Shown: positions 25,892-34,699, counted from the stretch's first letter. The stretch is DNA of 64,000 nt from JAWKWH01 sp040830725 (GCA_040830725.1 JBFOMG010000001.1:124001-188000); one strand, 5' to 3'. The notes: a model not told the origin generated them from the sequence alone. Made by a program: numbers and translations.

Positions 25892-26710
25892 ATGAATCCG
25901 ATCGTCACCGCCGAACCCGACAAGGAATTTCCTTGGTGGTTGGTTGCTGCCGGGACCATAGGCGCGGTGATTGCGGTCACCATTGCAGCCAACAGCCTCT
26001 ACACCCAAGTGTTCACGATTGTCTCGAAGGGTGTGCTGATCACCGTATTCGTTACCGTCGTCGGATTTGCACTTGCTTCGGCAATCGGTCTCGGTGTCGC
26101 CCTCATGGCATTGTCGGGTTCAAAATTCCTGCGCCAGACCGCCCGTTTTTATGTCGAGATTATCCGCGGTGTGCCGATTCTCGTCCTTCTATTTTACATC
26201 GCCTTTGTCGGCGCGCCCGGTTTCGTCGCCGGTTGGAACTGGCTCACTTCGCCATTGCGGGACGCCGGTTTGATCGGCGAAATGAAGGTTCGCGACATTT
26301 CATTGCTGTGGCGGGCGATCATCGCGCTCACCATCGGATATTCGGCTTTCATTTCCGAGGTTTTCCGAGCCGGCATTCAGTCGGTTGATCCTGGACAGAT
26401 CGAGGCAGCCAAGGCGTTGGGTCTGTCACGTTTTCAGCGATTTCGCCTTATTGTCCTGCCGCAGGCCATCCGGACGATCCTTCCGCCACTCGGCAATGAT
26501 TTTGTCGCTATGGTCAAGGATTCATCACTCGTATCCGTCCTTGGCGTGGCCGACATCACCCAGATGGGCAAGGTCTATGCATCAGGTTCTTTCCGGTTTT
26601 TCGAAACCTATTCGATCGTCGCCTATATCTATCTGATCCTCACCGTCAGCCTGTCGCTTGCGTTGAGGAAGCTGGAAAAGCGTATGCGGCAAAAGGGAGA
26701 GATGCCGTGA
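25892..26710 (+). CDS. Amino acid ABC transporter permease
   Basis: 272 aa HisM/GlnP-type inner-membrane permease. About five or six hydrophobic spans (e.g. WWLVAAGTIGAVIAVTIAA, VLITVFVTVVGFALASAIGL), the transporter loop EIIRGVPILVLLFYIAF and the EAA motif EAAKALGLSRFQRFRLIVLP that docks to the ATPase. Acts with the upstream binding protein. No ATP-binding gene follows; a methyltransferase gene overlaps its stop by 4 bp, so the ATPase must be encoded elsewhere. The N-terminal extension of some 40 residues includes an extra hydrophobic span. Confidence 0.93.
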   Translation: MNPIVTAEPDKEFPWWLVAAGTIGAVIAVTIAANSLYTQVFTIVSKGVLITVFVTVVGFALASAIGLGVALMALSGSKFLRQTARFYVEIIRGVPILVLLFYIAFVGAPGFVAGWNWLTSPLRDAGLIGEMKVRDISLLWRAIIALTIGYSAFISEVFRAGIQSVDPGQIEAAKALGLSRFQRFRLIVLPQAIRTILPPLGNDFVAMVKDSSLVSVLGVADITQMGKVYASGSFRFFETYSIVAYIYLILTVSLSLALRKLEKRMRQKGEMP

Positions 26711-27327
26711 GTGATCCGCTTGAGGCTGTTTACGCCGCCGCAACCGATGAGGAACTGGCTGAAGCTTATGCAAGGTGGGCAGCAGACTATGATCGCCAGA
26801 CCGCCGAAATGGGCTACTGTCTGCCATGGGTGATCGCAGCGTGGGTTGCGCGTCATGTTCCCAAGGGCGATGGACCCCTGCTCGATGCGGGCTGCGGTAC
26901 CGGATTATCAGGGCTCGCGTTACAGGCGCTCGGTTATGATCAATTGGAAGGCCTGGATTTGTCCGAAGAAATGCTGGCTATTGCCGGCAGCCGGAATAGC
27001 TACAACGAACTCAAGCCGGCGGCGCTCGGCAAGGAATTACCGTGGCCTGATGACTATTTTCTAGCCTTTTTCTCCACTGGTGTCTTCACAGAGGGGCATG
27101 CGCCTGCAGCGTCGCTTGATGAACTTGTCCGAATTACGCGGTCAGGCGGAATTGCCATCCTCACGGTACGAGACACCGTTTTCAAAGCAAACGGATTTGC
27201 AGAGAAGTTCATCGAACTTGAGCGAACGGGAAAATGGACACCGCTTGAGGAAAGTCCACAATTCAGAGCGTTTGCGATCGCGGAGCCAGAGCTGCTGGTT
27301 CAGGCTTTTGTTTTCGGGATTCTATAG
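26707..27327 (+). CDS. Class I SAM-dependent methyltransferase
   Basis: 206 aa, starting with GTG inside the permease stop (GTGA), so translation is coupled. SAM-binding motif LLDAGCGTGLSGLAL is at about residues 57-71, followed by LEGLDLSEEMLAIA and TRSGGIAILTVRD, as in Williams-Tpn/UbiE-like small-molecule methyltransferases. Substrate unknown. The operon position suggests it may modify something linked to the imported amino acid, which is inference. Convergent with the PII-like gene (4-bp gap). Confidence 0.87.
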   Translation: MSDPLEAVYAAATDEELAEAYARWAADYDRQTAEMGYCLPWVIAAWVARHVPKGDGPLLDAGCGTGLSGLALQALGYDQLEGLDLSEEMLAIAGSRNSYNELKPAALGKELPWPDDYFLAFFSTGVFTEGHAPAASLDELVRITRSGGIAILTVRDTVFKANGFAEKFIELERTGKWTPLEESPQFRAFAIAEPELLVQAFVFGIL

Positions 27328-27331
27328 AATT

Positions 27332-27646
27332 TCAGAACTTACCGGACCTAATGACCTCTACATCAGACCTGTAGACGACGATGCCATACTCATCGAGCAA
27401 TGGTTCGAGTACTTTAATCATTGAATCTGCAGATTCCTCGGATGTGACCGCAGAGAATATGACTTTGGTCCCCGCCCCGCCGGTGATCCGGTCATCAAAC
27501 CAGCGGCCTTCCGTTCCGCCGCCGCCACGTGTCGGCAAGATTGTGAAATGCTTGACGCCGGCCACCTCAGCAATTTTCTCAATTCGCGACAGGAGCGGCA
27601 TGTCGACCAGAACTTCTATGCGTTTGCGTGAAAAAGTCTTGGCCAT
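27332..27646 (-). CDS. PII-like protein, probable partner of SbtA
   Basis: 104 aa, ferredoxin-like PII fold by pattern: beta strand KRIEVLVDMPLLSRIEKIAE, core VKHFTILPTRGGGGTEG, then KVIFSAVTSEESADSMIKVL and YGIVVYRSDVEVI. The Gly-rich stretch sits where PII T-loops lie. The gene begins 3 bp after the SbtA-type permease gene ends, the same pairing as cyanobacterial sbtA-sbtB, where the PII-like protein inhibits bicarbonate uptake in response to adenine nucleotides. Function by family and context. Confidence 0.8.
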   Translation of the reverse strand: MAKTFSRKRIEVLVDMPLLSRIEKIAEVAGVKHFTILPTRGGGGTEGRWFDDRITGGAGTKVIFSAVTSEESADSMIKVLEPLLDEYGIVVYRSDVEVIRSGKF

Positions 27647-27649
27647 GAC

Positions 27650-28606
27650 CTATCCTGTTACGATTGTTGCGGCGAACCAAGCATAAATCGGAATACCTGC
27701 AATGACGTTGAATGGAAATGTAACGGCAAGCGACAAAGTCAGATAGAGGCCTGAGTCCGCCTGCGGCAGCGCAAGGCGCATTGCAGCGGGAACGGCGATG
27801 TAAGAGGCGCTGGCGGCGAGAATTCCAAGCGCCGCGGCCGAACCGACATCGAGTCCGATCAGGGCACCCAAGGCAACGCCGATCAGGCCATTTGCAACCG
27901 GGAACAAGATCGCCAGAAAAACCAGCCTGCCGGTCAGCGAGCGCGCTTCGCGTAACCGCCGCGCCGCGATCCGACACATATCCCGCAGAAACAGGCATAA
28001 AATTCCGCGAAATCCAGCTTCAAACACGGGGGCGATCGGCTCAAATCCCTCCTTGCCAGCGATGAGCCCAATCACAAAAGCACCAGTCAGCAACACGACA
28101 GAGCCGTTCAGCAATGTTTCCCGAAGCAGCTCAGTGCGATCCTGATTTGCACGATGGATGCCAAAGCGACTGGCAAGCACCAGACCTACTATGATCGCGG
28201 GCGTCTCCATCAAAGCCAGCACGGCCACCATGTAGCCGGCGGAGGGCATTGCCATCTGTGTCAACACTTCCGTTCCAGTCACAAATGTCACGACAGATAC
28301 CGAGCCGTAATGCGCTGCGACCGCGGCGGCATTCGTCGCATCGAGCCGCCCGAAGCCGGTCAGTGTAAAAAACATCACCACCGGGATTGCACATGAAAGG
28401 ATCAAGCCTGCAATGGCTGCGGCGATCAGCTCAGTGGAGAAGCCGGCCTCGGCAACCTGTACTCCTCCTTTCAGGCCGATCGCTGCCATCAGATAAAGCG
28501 ACATACCCTTGGCAATAGCCTCGGGGATGGTCAAATCCGAACGGAGGAATGCTGCCAGCGCTCCCAGAACAAAGAACAGGATAACCGGTGAAGTAAATGT
28601 TTCCAT
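27650..28606 (-). CDS. SbtA-type sodium-dependent bicarbonate transporter
   Basis: 318 aa inner-membrane protein with about ten hydrophobic spans. N-terminal SPVILFFVLGALAAFLRSDL and PEAIAKGMSLYLMAAIGLKG are hallmarks of the SbtA (DUF897) family, with a second inverted half containing SAAALGILAASASYIAVPAA. SbtA imports bicarbonate with sodium in cyanobacteria; heterotrophs carry homologs of less certain role, possibly feeding carboxylases or pH control. Paired with the downstream PII-like gene. Divergent from leuC. Confidence 0.85.
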   Translation of the reverse strand: METFTSPVILFFVLGALAAFLRSDLTIPEAIAKGMSLYLMAAIGLKGGVQVAEAGFSTELIAAAIAGLILSCAIPVVMFFTLTGFGRLDATNAAAVAAHYGSVSVVTFVTGTEVLTQMAMPSAGYMVAVLALMETPAIIVGLVLASRFGIHRANQDRTELLRETLLNGSVVLLTGAFVIGLIAGKEGFEPIAPVFEAGFRGILCLFLRDMCRIAARRLREARSLTGRLVFLAILFPVANGLIGVALGALIGLDVGSAAALGILAASASYIAVPAAMRLALPQADSGLYLTLSLAVTFPFNVIAGIPIYAWFAATIVTG

Positions 28607-28682
28607 GGTTCGCTTGGTTGTGTTGCCTCTGCGACCATATCGGTCAGCCGACCCCGGGGATCAAGGTCGAAATGCGATCTTC

Positions 28683-28711
28683 TTGACCTGCTGATATGCC
28701 CAAAGTACACC
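28683..28711 (+). promoter_or_regulatory. Possible promoter of leuC
   Basis: TTGACC (28683-28688) and TACACC (28706-28711) with 17-bp spacing, 40 bp before the leuC ATG. The -10 is poor, so this is tentative. No leader peptide rich in Leu codons or other attenuator was seen in the 144-bp divergent gap. Confidence 0.3.
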
Positions 28712-28750
28712 TCCGCTGAGTTTAATCACCTTTCATAATGGACGCAGAAA

Positions 28751-30160
28751 ATGGCAGGCAAGGCCCGTACGCTTTACGACAAGATCTGGGACGATCACAT
28801 GGTGGATCAGCAGGAGGACGGTACCGGCCTGCTCTATATTGACCGCCATCTTGTTCACGAGGTCACCAGTCCGCAGGCCTTTGAGGGATTGCGCATGGCA
28901 GGGCGCAAGGTACGGCATCCGGAAAAAACGCTTGCGGTCGTCGATCACAACGTACCCACCACCGACCGCTCGCACGGTATCGCTAACGAGGAAAGCCGCA
29001 TTCAGGTCGAAGCGCTGGCCAAGAATGCCGCTGATTTCGGTGTCGAATATTTCGATGAGGTCGATCGCCGGCAAGGCATCGTCCATATTGTCGGACCCGA
29101 GCAGGGCTTCACACTGCCTGGCATGACCATCGTCTGCGGCGACAGCCATACGTCGACCCACGGCGCCTTCGGTGCGCTTGCGCACGGCATTGGCACATCC
29201 GAGGTCGAGCACGTGTTGGCGACGCAGACGCTGATCCAGAAAAAGGCCAAGAACATGCTGGTGCGTGTCGATGGCAAGCTTCCTGAAGGTGTGACCGCCA
29301 AGGACATCATTCTGGCGATTATCGGCGAAATCGGAACAGCCGGAGGAACCGGCCATGTGATCGAATTTGCCGGCGAGGCAATCCGCTCCTTGTCGATGGA
29401 AGGCCGGATGACAGTTTGCAACATGACCATCGAAGCCGGTGCCCGCGCGGGCTTGATCGCTCCCGACGAGAAGACATTCGCCTATATCAAGGATCGGCCT
29501 CGCGCACCGACGGGCGAGGCCTGGGACATGGCGCTGGCCTACTGGAAAACACTTCATTCCGATGAGGGTGCCCATTTCGATCAGACGGTGGTTCTTGATG
29601 CGGCAAATTTGCCACCAATTGTTTCCTGGGGATCATCGCCGGAAGATGTGGTCTCCGTGACCGGCGTCGTTCCCGATCCGACGCAGATCGAAGACGAAAA
29701 CAAGCGGGCCTCAAAACAGCGGGCACTCGACTATATGGGGCTGGCCGCCGGTACAAAAATCACGGATATTGAAATCGATCGCGTGTTTATTGGCTCATGC
29801 ACAAATGGCCGCATTGAGGACCTGCGCGCAGTGGCCAATGTCGTTGGCGGCAGGAAAGTGGCCGACCGCGTCGATGCGATGATTGTTCCCGGTTCCGGCC
29901 TGGTCAAGGAGCAAGCCGAATCCGAAGGGCTGGACAAGATCTTCATCGAAGCCGGCTTTGAATGGCGCGAACCCGGCTGCTCCATGTGTCTGGCCATGAA
30001 CGACGACCGGCTCAAGCCCGGAGAGCGCTGTGCATCGACATCGAACCGGAATTTTGAAGGCCGTCAGGGCTTCAAGGGCCGTACACATCTTGTTTCGCCA
30101 GCGATGGCGGGAGCTGCAGCCATCGCCGGACATTTCGTAGACATACGAGAATGGAAATAA
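28751..30160 (+). CDS. leuC: 3-isopropylmalate dehydratase large subunit
   Basis: 469 aa aconitase-family [4Fe-4S] enzyme; isomerises 2- to 3-isopropylmalate in leucine biosynthesis with LeuD. Start MAGKARTLYDKIWDDHMV is typical; the cluster ligands are in GSCTNGRIEDLR and GCSMCLAMNDD, and GDSHTSTHGAFGALAHGIGT is the conserved substrate region. leuD and leuB are not adjacent, a common split in rhizobia. A long hairpin follows the stop. Confidence 0.98.
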   Translation: MAGKARTLYDKIWDDHMVDQQEDGTGLLYIDRHLVHEVTSPQAFEGLRMAGRKVRHPEKTLAVVDHNVPTTDRSHGIANEESRIQVEALAKNAADFGVEYFDEVDRRQGIVHIVGPEQGFTLPGMTIVCGDSHTSTHGAFGALAHGIGTSEVEHVLATQTLIQKKAKNMLVRVDGKLPEGVTAKDIILAIIGEIGTAGGTGHVIEFAGEAIRSLSMEGRMTVCNMTIEAGARAGLIAPDEKTFAYIKDRPRAPTGEAWDMALAYWKTLHSDEGAHFDQTVVLDAANLPPIVSWGSSPEDVVSVTGVVPDPTQIEDENKRASKQRALDYMGLAAGTKITDIEIDRVFIGSCTNGRIEDLRAVANVVGGRKVADRVDAMIVPGSGLVKEQAESEGLDKIFIEAGFEWREPGCSMCLAMNDDRLKPGERCASTSNRNFEGRQGFKGRTHLVSPAMAGAAAIAGHFVDIREWK

Positions 30161-30212
30161 ACATCCGGCCAGTTGAATGGAAACCGGCCGGATGTTCCGG
30201 AAGCTGATTTTT
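30161..30212 (+). terminator. Long hairpin after leuC
   Basis: Perfect 10-bp stem ACATCCGGCC (30161-30170) and GGCCGGATGT (30186-30195), 15-nt loop, starting right after the leuC stop. A T-rich stretch (GATTTTTGG) begins about 10 nt after the stem, so termination may be imperfect. It may also serve the convergent gene that ends at 30241. Confidence 0.65.
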
Positions 30213-30240
30213 GGCCGTATTGGCGAAGTGTAAAGGCCAA

Positions 30241-30633
30241 TCAGCGGCAATATTTGTTGACGTAGACTGCTTCGCCCTTGTTGACGCCGTAGGTGAAGGC
30301 ACGACCCTTCAACACGACACCATACGGAATGCAGGTCGCTCCGTCTGTACGATGCATTCGGCTCGTACCGCGATTTGAACTGCGTTCGACATAGCCTCCG
30401 CCATGGTGGCGCGGATGATGATAAATGATTTCCGGCTCGCCGATTTCAGCTCGGACCTCGTCGGCCAGATGGCCCTTTCCGACGATTATCTGTTTATAGC
30501 CGCTGGGATTGTGAATGATGAGATTGCCGAAAGCGTCGGCGTAGACGCGCTGATGCGCGGTTGCGACTGCAGCGGAAGTAAACAAAGCTGCTGCAGCGAT
30601 GGGCAGAGCCATAATCTTGAAACTGAAACGCAT
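30241..30633 (-). CDS. Predicted secreted protein of unknown function
   Basis: 130 aa with a signal peptide (MRFSFKIMALPIAAAALFTS, cleavage near ATAHQ). The mature part carries FGNLIIHNPSGYKQIIVGKG, a His-rich stretch (IIYHHPRHHGGG) that could bind metal, and two Cys near the C-terminus (GATCIPYG, NKYCR) likely to form a disulfide. No family is recognised. A full CtrA-type site lies about 70 bp upstream, so expression may follow the cell cycle. Followed by the shared leuC hairpin region. Confidence 0.72.
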   Translation of the reverse strand: MRFSFKIMALPIAAAALFTSAAVATAHQRVYADAFGNLIIHNPSGYKQIIVGKGHLADEVRAEIGEPEIIYHHPRHHGGGYVERSSNRGTSRMHRTDGATCIPYGVVLKGRAFTYGVNKGEAVYVNKYCR

Positions 30634-30803
30634 GGCGCGTCCTCCTTTGAACGGACTTTACGAAAGTCCGAATCGGGATGGTCGCAGCCTCCTCGAAACT
30701 GAATTTAATCTTTTGTTAACGATTGTTAAGTGCGCGAATTCGCCCGCATGCCAAATTCAACAACTATGGTTAACGGGTTTCCGGCGGCTAAGCCGGGAAC
30801 GGA
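30634..30803. other. Intergenic region between caspase-like gene end and secreted-protein gene
   Basis: 170 bp, AT-rich in its middle. Contains the CtrA-type box at 30705-30720. No gene is seen, and no terminator for the caspase-like gene was found. Confidence 0.4.
30705..30720 (-). promoter_or_regulatory. Candidate CtrA binding site
   Basis: TTAA (30705-30708), seven bases, then TTAAC (30716-30720): a perfect match to the TTAA-N7-TTAAC consensus of the alphaproteobacterial cell-cycle regulator CtrA. It lies 72 bp upstream of the secreted-protein ATG at 30633, with another GTTAA nearby. Match to consensus seen; binding inferred. Confidence 0.5.
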
Positions 30804-33800
30804 CTACTGGGCGGCAAGCTTTGCTTCCTCCAACCGGTCCCGGGTGGTCTGGATCCACTCTATGCGCGCCGGCGCCAGCAATTCTTCTTCTCTAAGTCGC
30901 TCCAGCAACTCGAGCGCCTCTGTGAAGTATTTCACGCTTTGGTCCGTATTGTCGGCAATTCGCCACAGCGCCACATAATGCCCCCATTGACGCTCCTCAT
31001 CATCGGGATGGGCAGCGGCCAACCGGCGGGAAAGCTCCAGATTTTTCTCATAGATTTCAAGCGCATCGTCGTTGCGTTCGAGCGCAACATAGGTATCGGC
31101 GACCCGTTCATAAGAAACCGTCAAGTCGGCCAGCCATGTCCGGTTTTCCGGCTCCGCGGCCAGGAGCTTTTCGATCAGTTCAAGGCTTTCAATATAGGTT
31201 TGCAAGGCTGCCTCGGTCTCTTGCAGTCCGATCTGGGCATCGCCGAGTTTGATCAACCGGACCTGGCGAACCCGCTTGAGTCCCAAATCTTCCGGATGTG
31301 CTTCGATCTGGGCTTCCACCAATTCGATACTGGCCAGGATATGCTGCTTTGCGCCCGCATAGTCCTCCTGATTCAGCAGGTTCGCGCCAATGTTTTCGTC
31401 GTCCATGCCATCGGCAACAACCCCACCTCTTTTCGCATTTTCCAGCTGTTCCCTCGTTGCCTGGATCCATTTGCGACGGTTGGCTGCCAAAAGGCCTTCG
31501 CGGTCCAGCCGCTCGATAAGGTTCAACGCCTCAGTGAAGTACTTGACCTTTTCCTCCGTATTGTCCGCAATGCGCCACAGCGCAACGTAGTAGCTCCATT
31601 GCCGGCCGGCATCCGTCGGATTTTCCTCGGCGAGCCGCTTCGACAAGCCAAGATTATCCTTGTAGATCTCCAGGGCATCTGCAGACCGGCCAAGCGCGAC
31701 ATACGTATCGGCTACCCGTTCGTATGACAGCGTCAAATCACCCAGCCATTGCAAATTATCCGGCTCAACCGCCGTCAACTCGTTCATGATGTCTAGGCCG
31801 TCGAGAAAACTTTTCAGCGCCTCGTCATTTTTCTTCAGCAAAACCTGAACGTCACCCAGCTCGATCAGTCGAGACTGGCGCGTGCGCTTCAGATTCAGGT
31901 GGTCCGGGTTTTCAGCAATCTGTGCCTCAACGAGTTCAACGCTCTTTCTCAAGTGTTTTCTGGCGCCTGCGAGATTGCCGACTGCCTTCAAGTTCTTGCC
32001 TATGCGCTCGTCGTCGGCACCTTTTGCGCTGATCCTTCCGGCACGAGCATCTTCAAGACGCTCGCGGGTAGTCTCAATCCACTCTTGCCGATACGGCGCC
32101 AGCTTGCCCTCGGCGTGCAATTTTTCGATCAGCGCCAAACCCTGCTCAAAATGCTCGACTTTCTTCTCGGTATTGTCGGCAATTCGCCAAAGTGCGACAT
32201 ACCATCCCCATTGCCGCTCGACATTAGTCGGATCGGCAAGTGCCAGTTCTCGCGAAATGTCGAGGTTGCGCTGGTAAACTTCCAACGCCTCATCATGTCG
32301 CTCAAGCTTGACAAATGTGTCGGCGACCCGCTCCAGGCTGACTGTCAGATCGGATTTCCACTGCTGGTTAATGTCGTCAGTGGCAATCAGCGCTTCAATG
32401 ATGCTTTGTCCCTCCACGAAAGCCTCGAGCGCTTCTTCGATTTTGCCCAATTCGATGTAGGTTTCGCCGATCTGGTTCAACCTGATCTGTTCAGTTCGTT
32501 TCAGGTCCGTGTCGCCCGGGTCGGCGTCGATCAGAGGAACGATCCGGTCGAGGCTGGCGCGATAGTGTTTCAGTGCTTTCTCATATTTTTCGCGCGCATC
32601 GAAAATGTCACCCATACGCTCATCACTAACCGCCAGATCCCGTTGCCAGTAGGAATTGCCGGGATCGAACTCGACCAGCGATTCGGCGATTTCCATCGCC
32701 TCAAGATAGGCCGCTTCGGCTTCGTCGATCTCAGCCTTCATCATTTTCAGGTCGCCGATCTTGTGAAGCGTTACCAGGACAAAGCGGGCGGTCTCGTTGT
32801 CATTTGGATCGGCTTCTGCAAATGGCACCATTCGCTCATAGGTCGACTGGTGGAACGCAAGGGCGCCGTCGAAATCGCCCTGTGCCCGCAGGACGTTGCC
32901 CATTTTCTCTTCGCTGACAGCGAGATCGGTTTGCCAGCCCAAATAATCGGGGTTTGATTCCACTAGTTCAGTTGCGATCTCAAGCCCTTCGCTATAGGCA
33001 GCCCGTGCACCATTGAGATCTCCCATGATGGTCAAAACATTGCCGATGCGGTTGAGGCTGACCTGCCGGTTTCGCTTGGCGTTCAAATCTTCAGGATCGG
33101 CCGCAATCATTTCCTCTGCAAGATTGCCAGCCGCCCGGAACAACTTCAGTGCTCTTCCCAACTGGCCTCGCGCCAGCACGATGTCACCCTGCCCGTTCGC
33201 AGCCCAGTAACGATCGGAAAATGATCCTTCGTCACGGGCGATGGCGCTTGCTTTGCGGTATGCCCTCAGCGCTTGCGAAGTATTGCCGATCGTTGCCGAT
33301 ACCGACGCCAAATCCATCCATGTCTGATAGTCGTCAGGGTCGAACTCAGTTGCGCGCTGAAAATATTTTGCCGCCTTGGCAACATCCTTCGGCCTGGCAA
33401 GTGCCGCGATATGGCGTGCCGCTTCAGCAGCTTTGCGATTGGCATCGGCGCGACGTTCAGCGGCCTCAAGTGCCGCTGCTTCCGCTTCCGCCGCACTGGC
33501 ACTGATTACTTCTTCAAACAGCTTCTCGGCTTCCGATTCGTTGCCCTCCTTCAGGGCAGCCAGGGCCCGCTCGCCTTCCGCGTCGTTTCTCTGCGCCAGG
33601 GCTTTGCTGGCACCGCCGATCTCGCGCAGAATGCGTTTGCGTTCCTCCTCACTCAATTCCTTTGCATTTTCGATGCCGGTAGAGCGCAGATAGGCGGCGC
33701 CGATCTCGGCCAGTTCCTGACTGCGCAGATTATCCTCGGTGAGCGCTGCTATCTCGCGGCGAAGCACTTCAGCCTCGGGATCGATGCCGCAGCCCTCTAA

Positions 33801-34601
33801 TGAAAGGCAGGTTTCCGGTGTGCCTCCCCGAATGAGAATCTCCGGGATTTGGGTGAAATTGTCCTCGGCTGTCTGTTCGATGACCCGTTTGGACACCCGG
33901 CCGAACAACTGATCAAACTTGATACGCGGCTCCTGCTCCATCCAATGGAAGAGGGCTTTTGCAAACGGTGAATGCGTGCCCGGCTCGCCGTCACGGGCAA
34001 CCTGTCCGTTCAACGTCGACGTTATCAGCAGGAAGCGTGAGACGCTGTCGGGCACTGCGAACGACCCAAACGACAACGGGCGCGCACCGCGCGCCAGACA
34101 TTGCTGTGCCTTGAATGGATCATTGCGGCAGGCGTCCAGGATGACGATTTTCTCCCGGGCCCCGGACATGGATTCCAAAACGTCGTCAAGCAGTATCTCG
34201 CGTTTGGCTTTCCAATTGTCGCAAGAGATCTTCATGTCTACCGGAGCGAGGACGTTACCCTCAGCGGTTTGCAGGCCGTGTCCGGCATAGAAAAACAGCG
34301 CAACATCGGCCTCGTCCGCTTCATCCTCGAAATCCTCAAGTGCGTCGCGCAAATCTCCACGATCAAGGTCAAAGCAGCCCAGAGTCTCATCTTCACATCT
34401 CATCACATCGAAGCCATAACCTTCGAGCAGTTTCGCCAGTCGGGCCGCATCGCTTCCGGGATTGTTCAGGGATGAGAGGTTTTCGTATTCATTGTTGCCA
34501 ATGACGAGTGCAACGCGATTGGCAGCATTAGCCACGCCTGCTGCCGCTGCAAGGCAGCCAGCGAAAACCATCGCACCAATCAGCGTTCGCAAGAACATCA
34601 T
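30804..34601 (-). CDS. Giant secreted caspase-like (peptidase C14) protein with TPR repeats
   Basis: 1265 aa from ATG 34601 (a longer frame to 34673 would place 24 residues before the signal peptide). Signal sequence MMFLRTLIGAMVFAGCLAAA, possibly lipidated at FAGC. Residues 28-270 form a caspase-fold domain (RVALVIGNNEYENLSSLNNP) with the His108 (YAGHG) and Cys158 (LDACRNDPF) dyad intact. A Glu/Ala-rich helical stretch follows (about 300-440), then many tetratricopeptide units to the end. The last 600 residues contain three modules of 204 codons sharing YVALWRIADNT and WI-x-TR-x-x-LE. Likely a periplasmic protease or scaffold; targets unknown. No partner gene is adjacent; it diverges from the MliC-like lipoprotein gene. 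Confidence 0.88.
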   Translation of the reverse strand: MMFLRTLIGAMVFAGCLAAAAGVANAANRVALVIGNNEYENLSSLNNPGSDAARLAKLLEGYGFDVMRCEDETLGCFDLDRGDLRDALEDFEDEADEADVALFFYAGHGLQTAEGNVLAPVDMKISCDNWKAKREILLDDVLESMSGAREKIVILDACRNDPFKAQQCLARGARPLSFGSFAVPDSVSRFLLITSTLNGQVARDGEPGTHSPFAKALFHWMEQEPRIKFDQLFGRVSKRVIEQTAEDNFTQIPEILIRGGTPETCLSLEGCGIDPEAEVLRREIAALTEDNLRSQELAEIGAAYLRSTGIENAKELSEEERKRILREIGGASKALAQRNDAEGERALAALKEGNESEAEKLFEEVISASAAEAEAAALEAAERRADANRKAAEAARHIAALARPKDVAKAAKYFQRATEFDPDDYQTWMDLASVSATIGNTSQALRAYRKASAIARDEGSFSDRYWAANGQGDIVLARGQLGRALKLFRAAGNLAEEMIAADPEDLNAKRNRQVSLNRIGNVLTIMGDLNGARAAYSEGLEIATELVESNPDYLGWQTDLAVSEEKMGNVLRAQGDFDGALAFHQSTYERMVPFAEADPNDNETARFVLVTLHKIGDLKMMKAEIDEAEAAYLEAMEIAESLVEFDPGNSYWQRDLAVSDERMGDIFDAREKYEKALKHYRASLDRIVPLIDADPGDTDLKRTEQIRLNQIGETYIELGKIEEALEAFVEGQSIIEALIATDDINQQWKSDLTVSLERVADTFVKLERHDEALEVYQRNLDISRELALADPTNVERQWGWYVALWRIADNTEKKVEHFEQGLALIEKLHAEGKLAPYRQEWIETTRERLEDARAGRISAKGADDERIGKNLKAVGNLAGARKHLRKSVELVEAQIAENPDHLNLKRTRQSRLIELGDVQVLLKKNDEALKSFLDGLDIMNELTAVEPDNLQWLGDLTLSYERVADTYVALGRSADALEIYKDNLGLSKRLAEENPTDAGRQWSYYVALWRIADNTEEKVKYFTEALNLIERLDREGLLAANRRKWIQATREQLENAKRGGVVADGMDDENIGANLLNQEDYAGAKQHILASIELVEAQIEAHPEDLGLKRVRQVRLIKLGDAQIGLQETEAALQTYIESLELIEKLLAAEPENRTWLADLTVSYERVADTYVALERNDDALEIYEKNLELSRRLAAAHPDDEERQWGHYVALWRIADNTDQSVKYFTEALELLERLREEELLAPARIEWIQTTRDRLEEAKLAAQ
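30810..32620 (-). repeat. Three diverged 612-bp intragenic repeats (TPR modules)
   Basis: The codons for the conserved IADNT segment fall at about 30950, 31562 and 32174, spaced by 612 bp (204 codons) both times. Each module holds an AEAQI/LKR-x-RQ-x-RL-x-x-LGD segment, a DLTVSYERVADT(Y/F)V segment and the terminal YVALWRIADNT plus EW/KWI-x-TR. Modules differ at many positions, so the duplication is old and not an assembly fault. Boundaries are approximate. Confidence 0.8.
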
Positions 34602-34699
34602 GACCACGTGCCCATACCAACCCGAAGCTGAGCATAACCCTAAGTGAGCATTGAGAAAAGATTGAGGCGGCAATTACGTCTGCTGGTTGATTTTGAGTG

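Noticed and set aside
28733..29575. 280-codon minus-strand frame overlapping leuC
   Set aside because: Antisense to a clear leuC gene, no recognisable domain or ribosome-binding site.
30804..32620. Assembly duplication as the cause of the 612-bp repeats
   Set aside because: The three modules differ at many residues throughout, so they are ancient intragenic duplications, not a recent copy artefact.
31899..32957. 352-codon plus-strand frame inside the caspase-TPR gene
   Set aside because: Antisense to a protein with clear TPR periodicity; it arises from the repeats' codon use.
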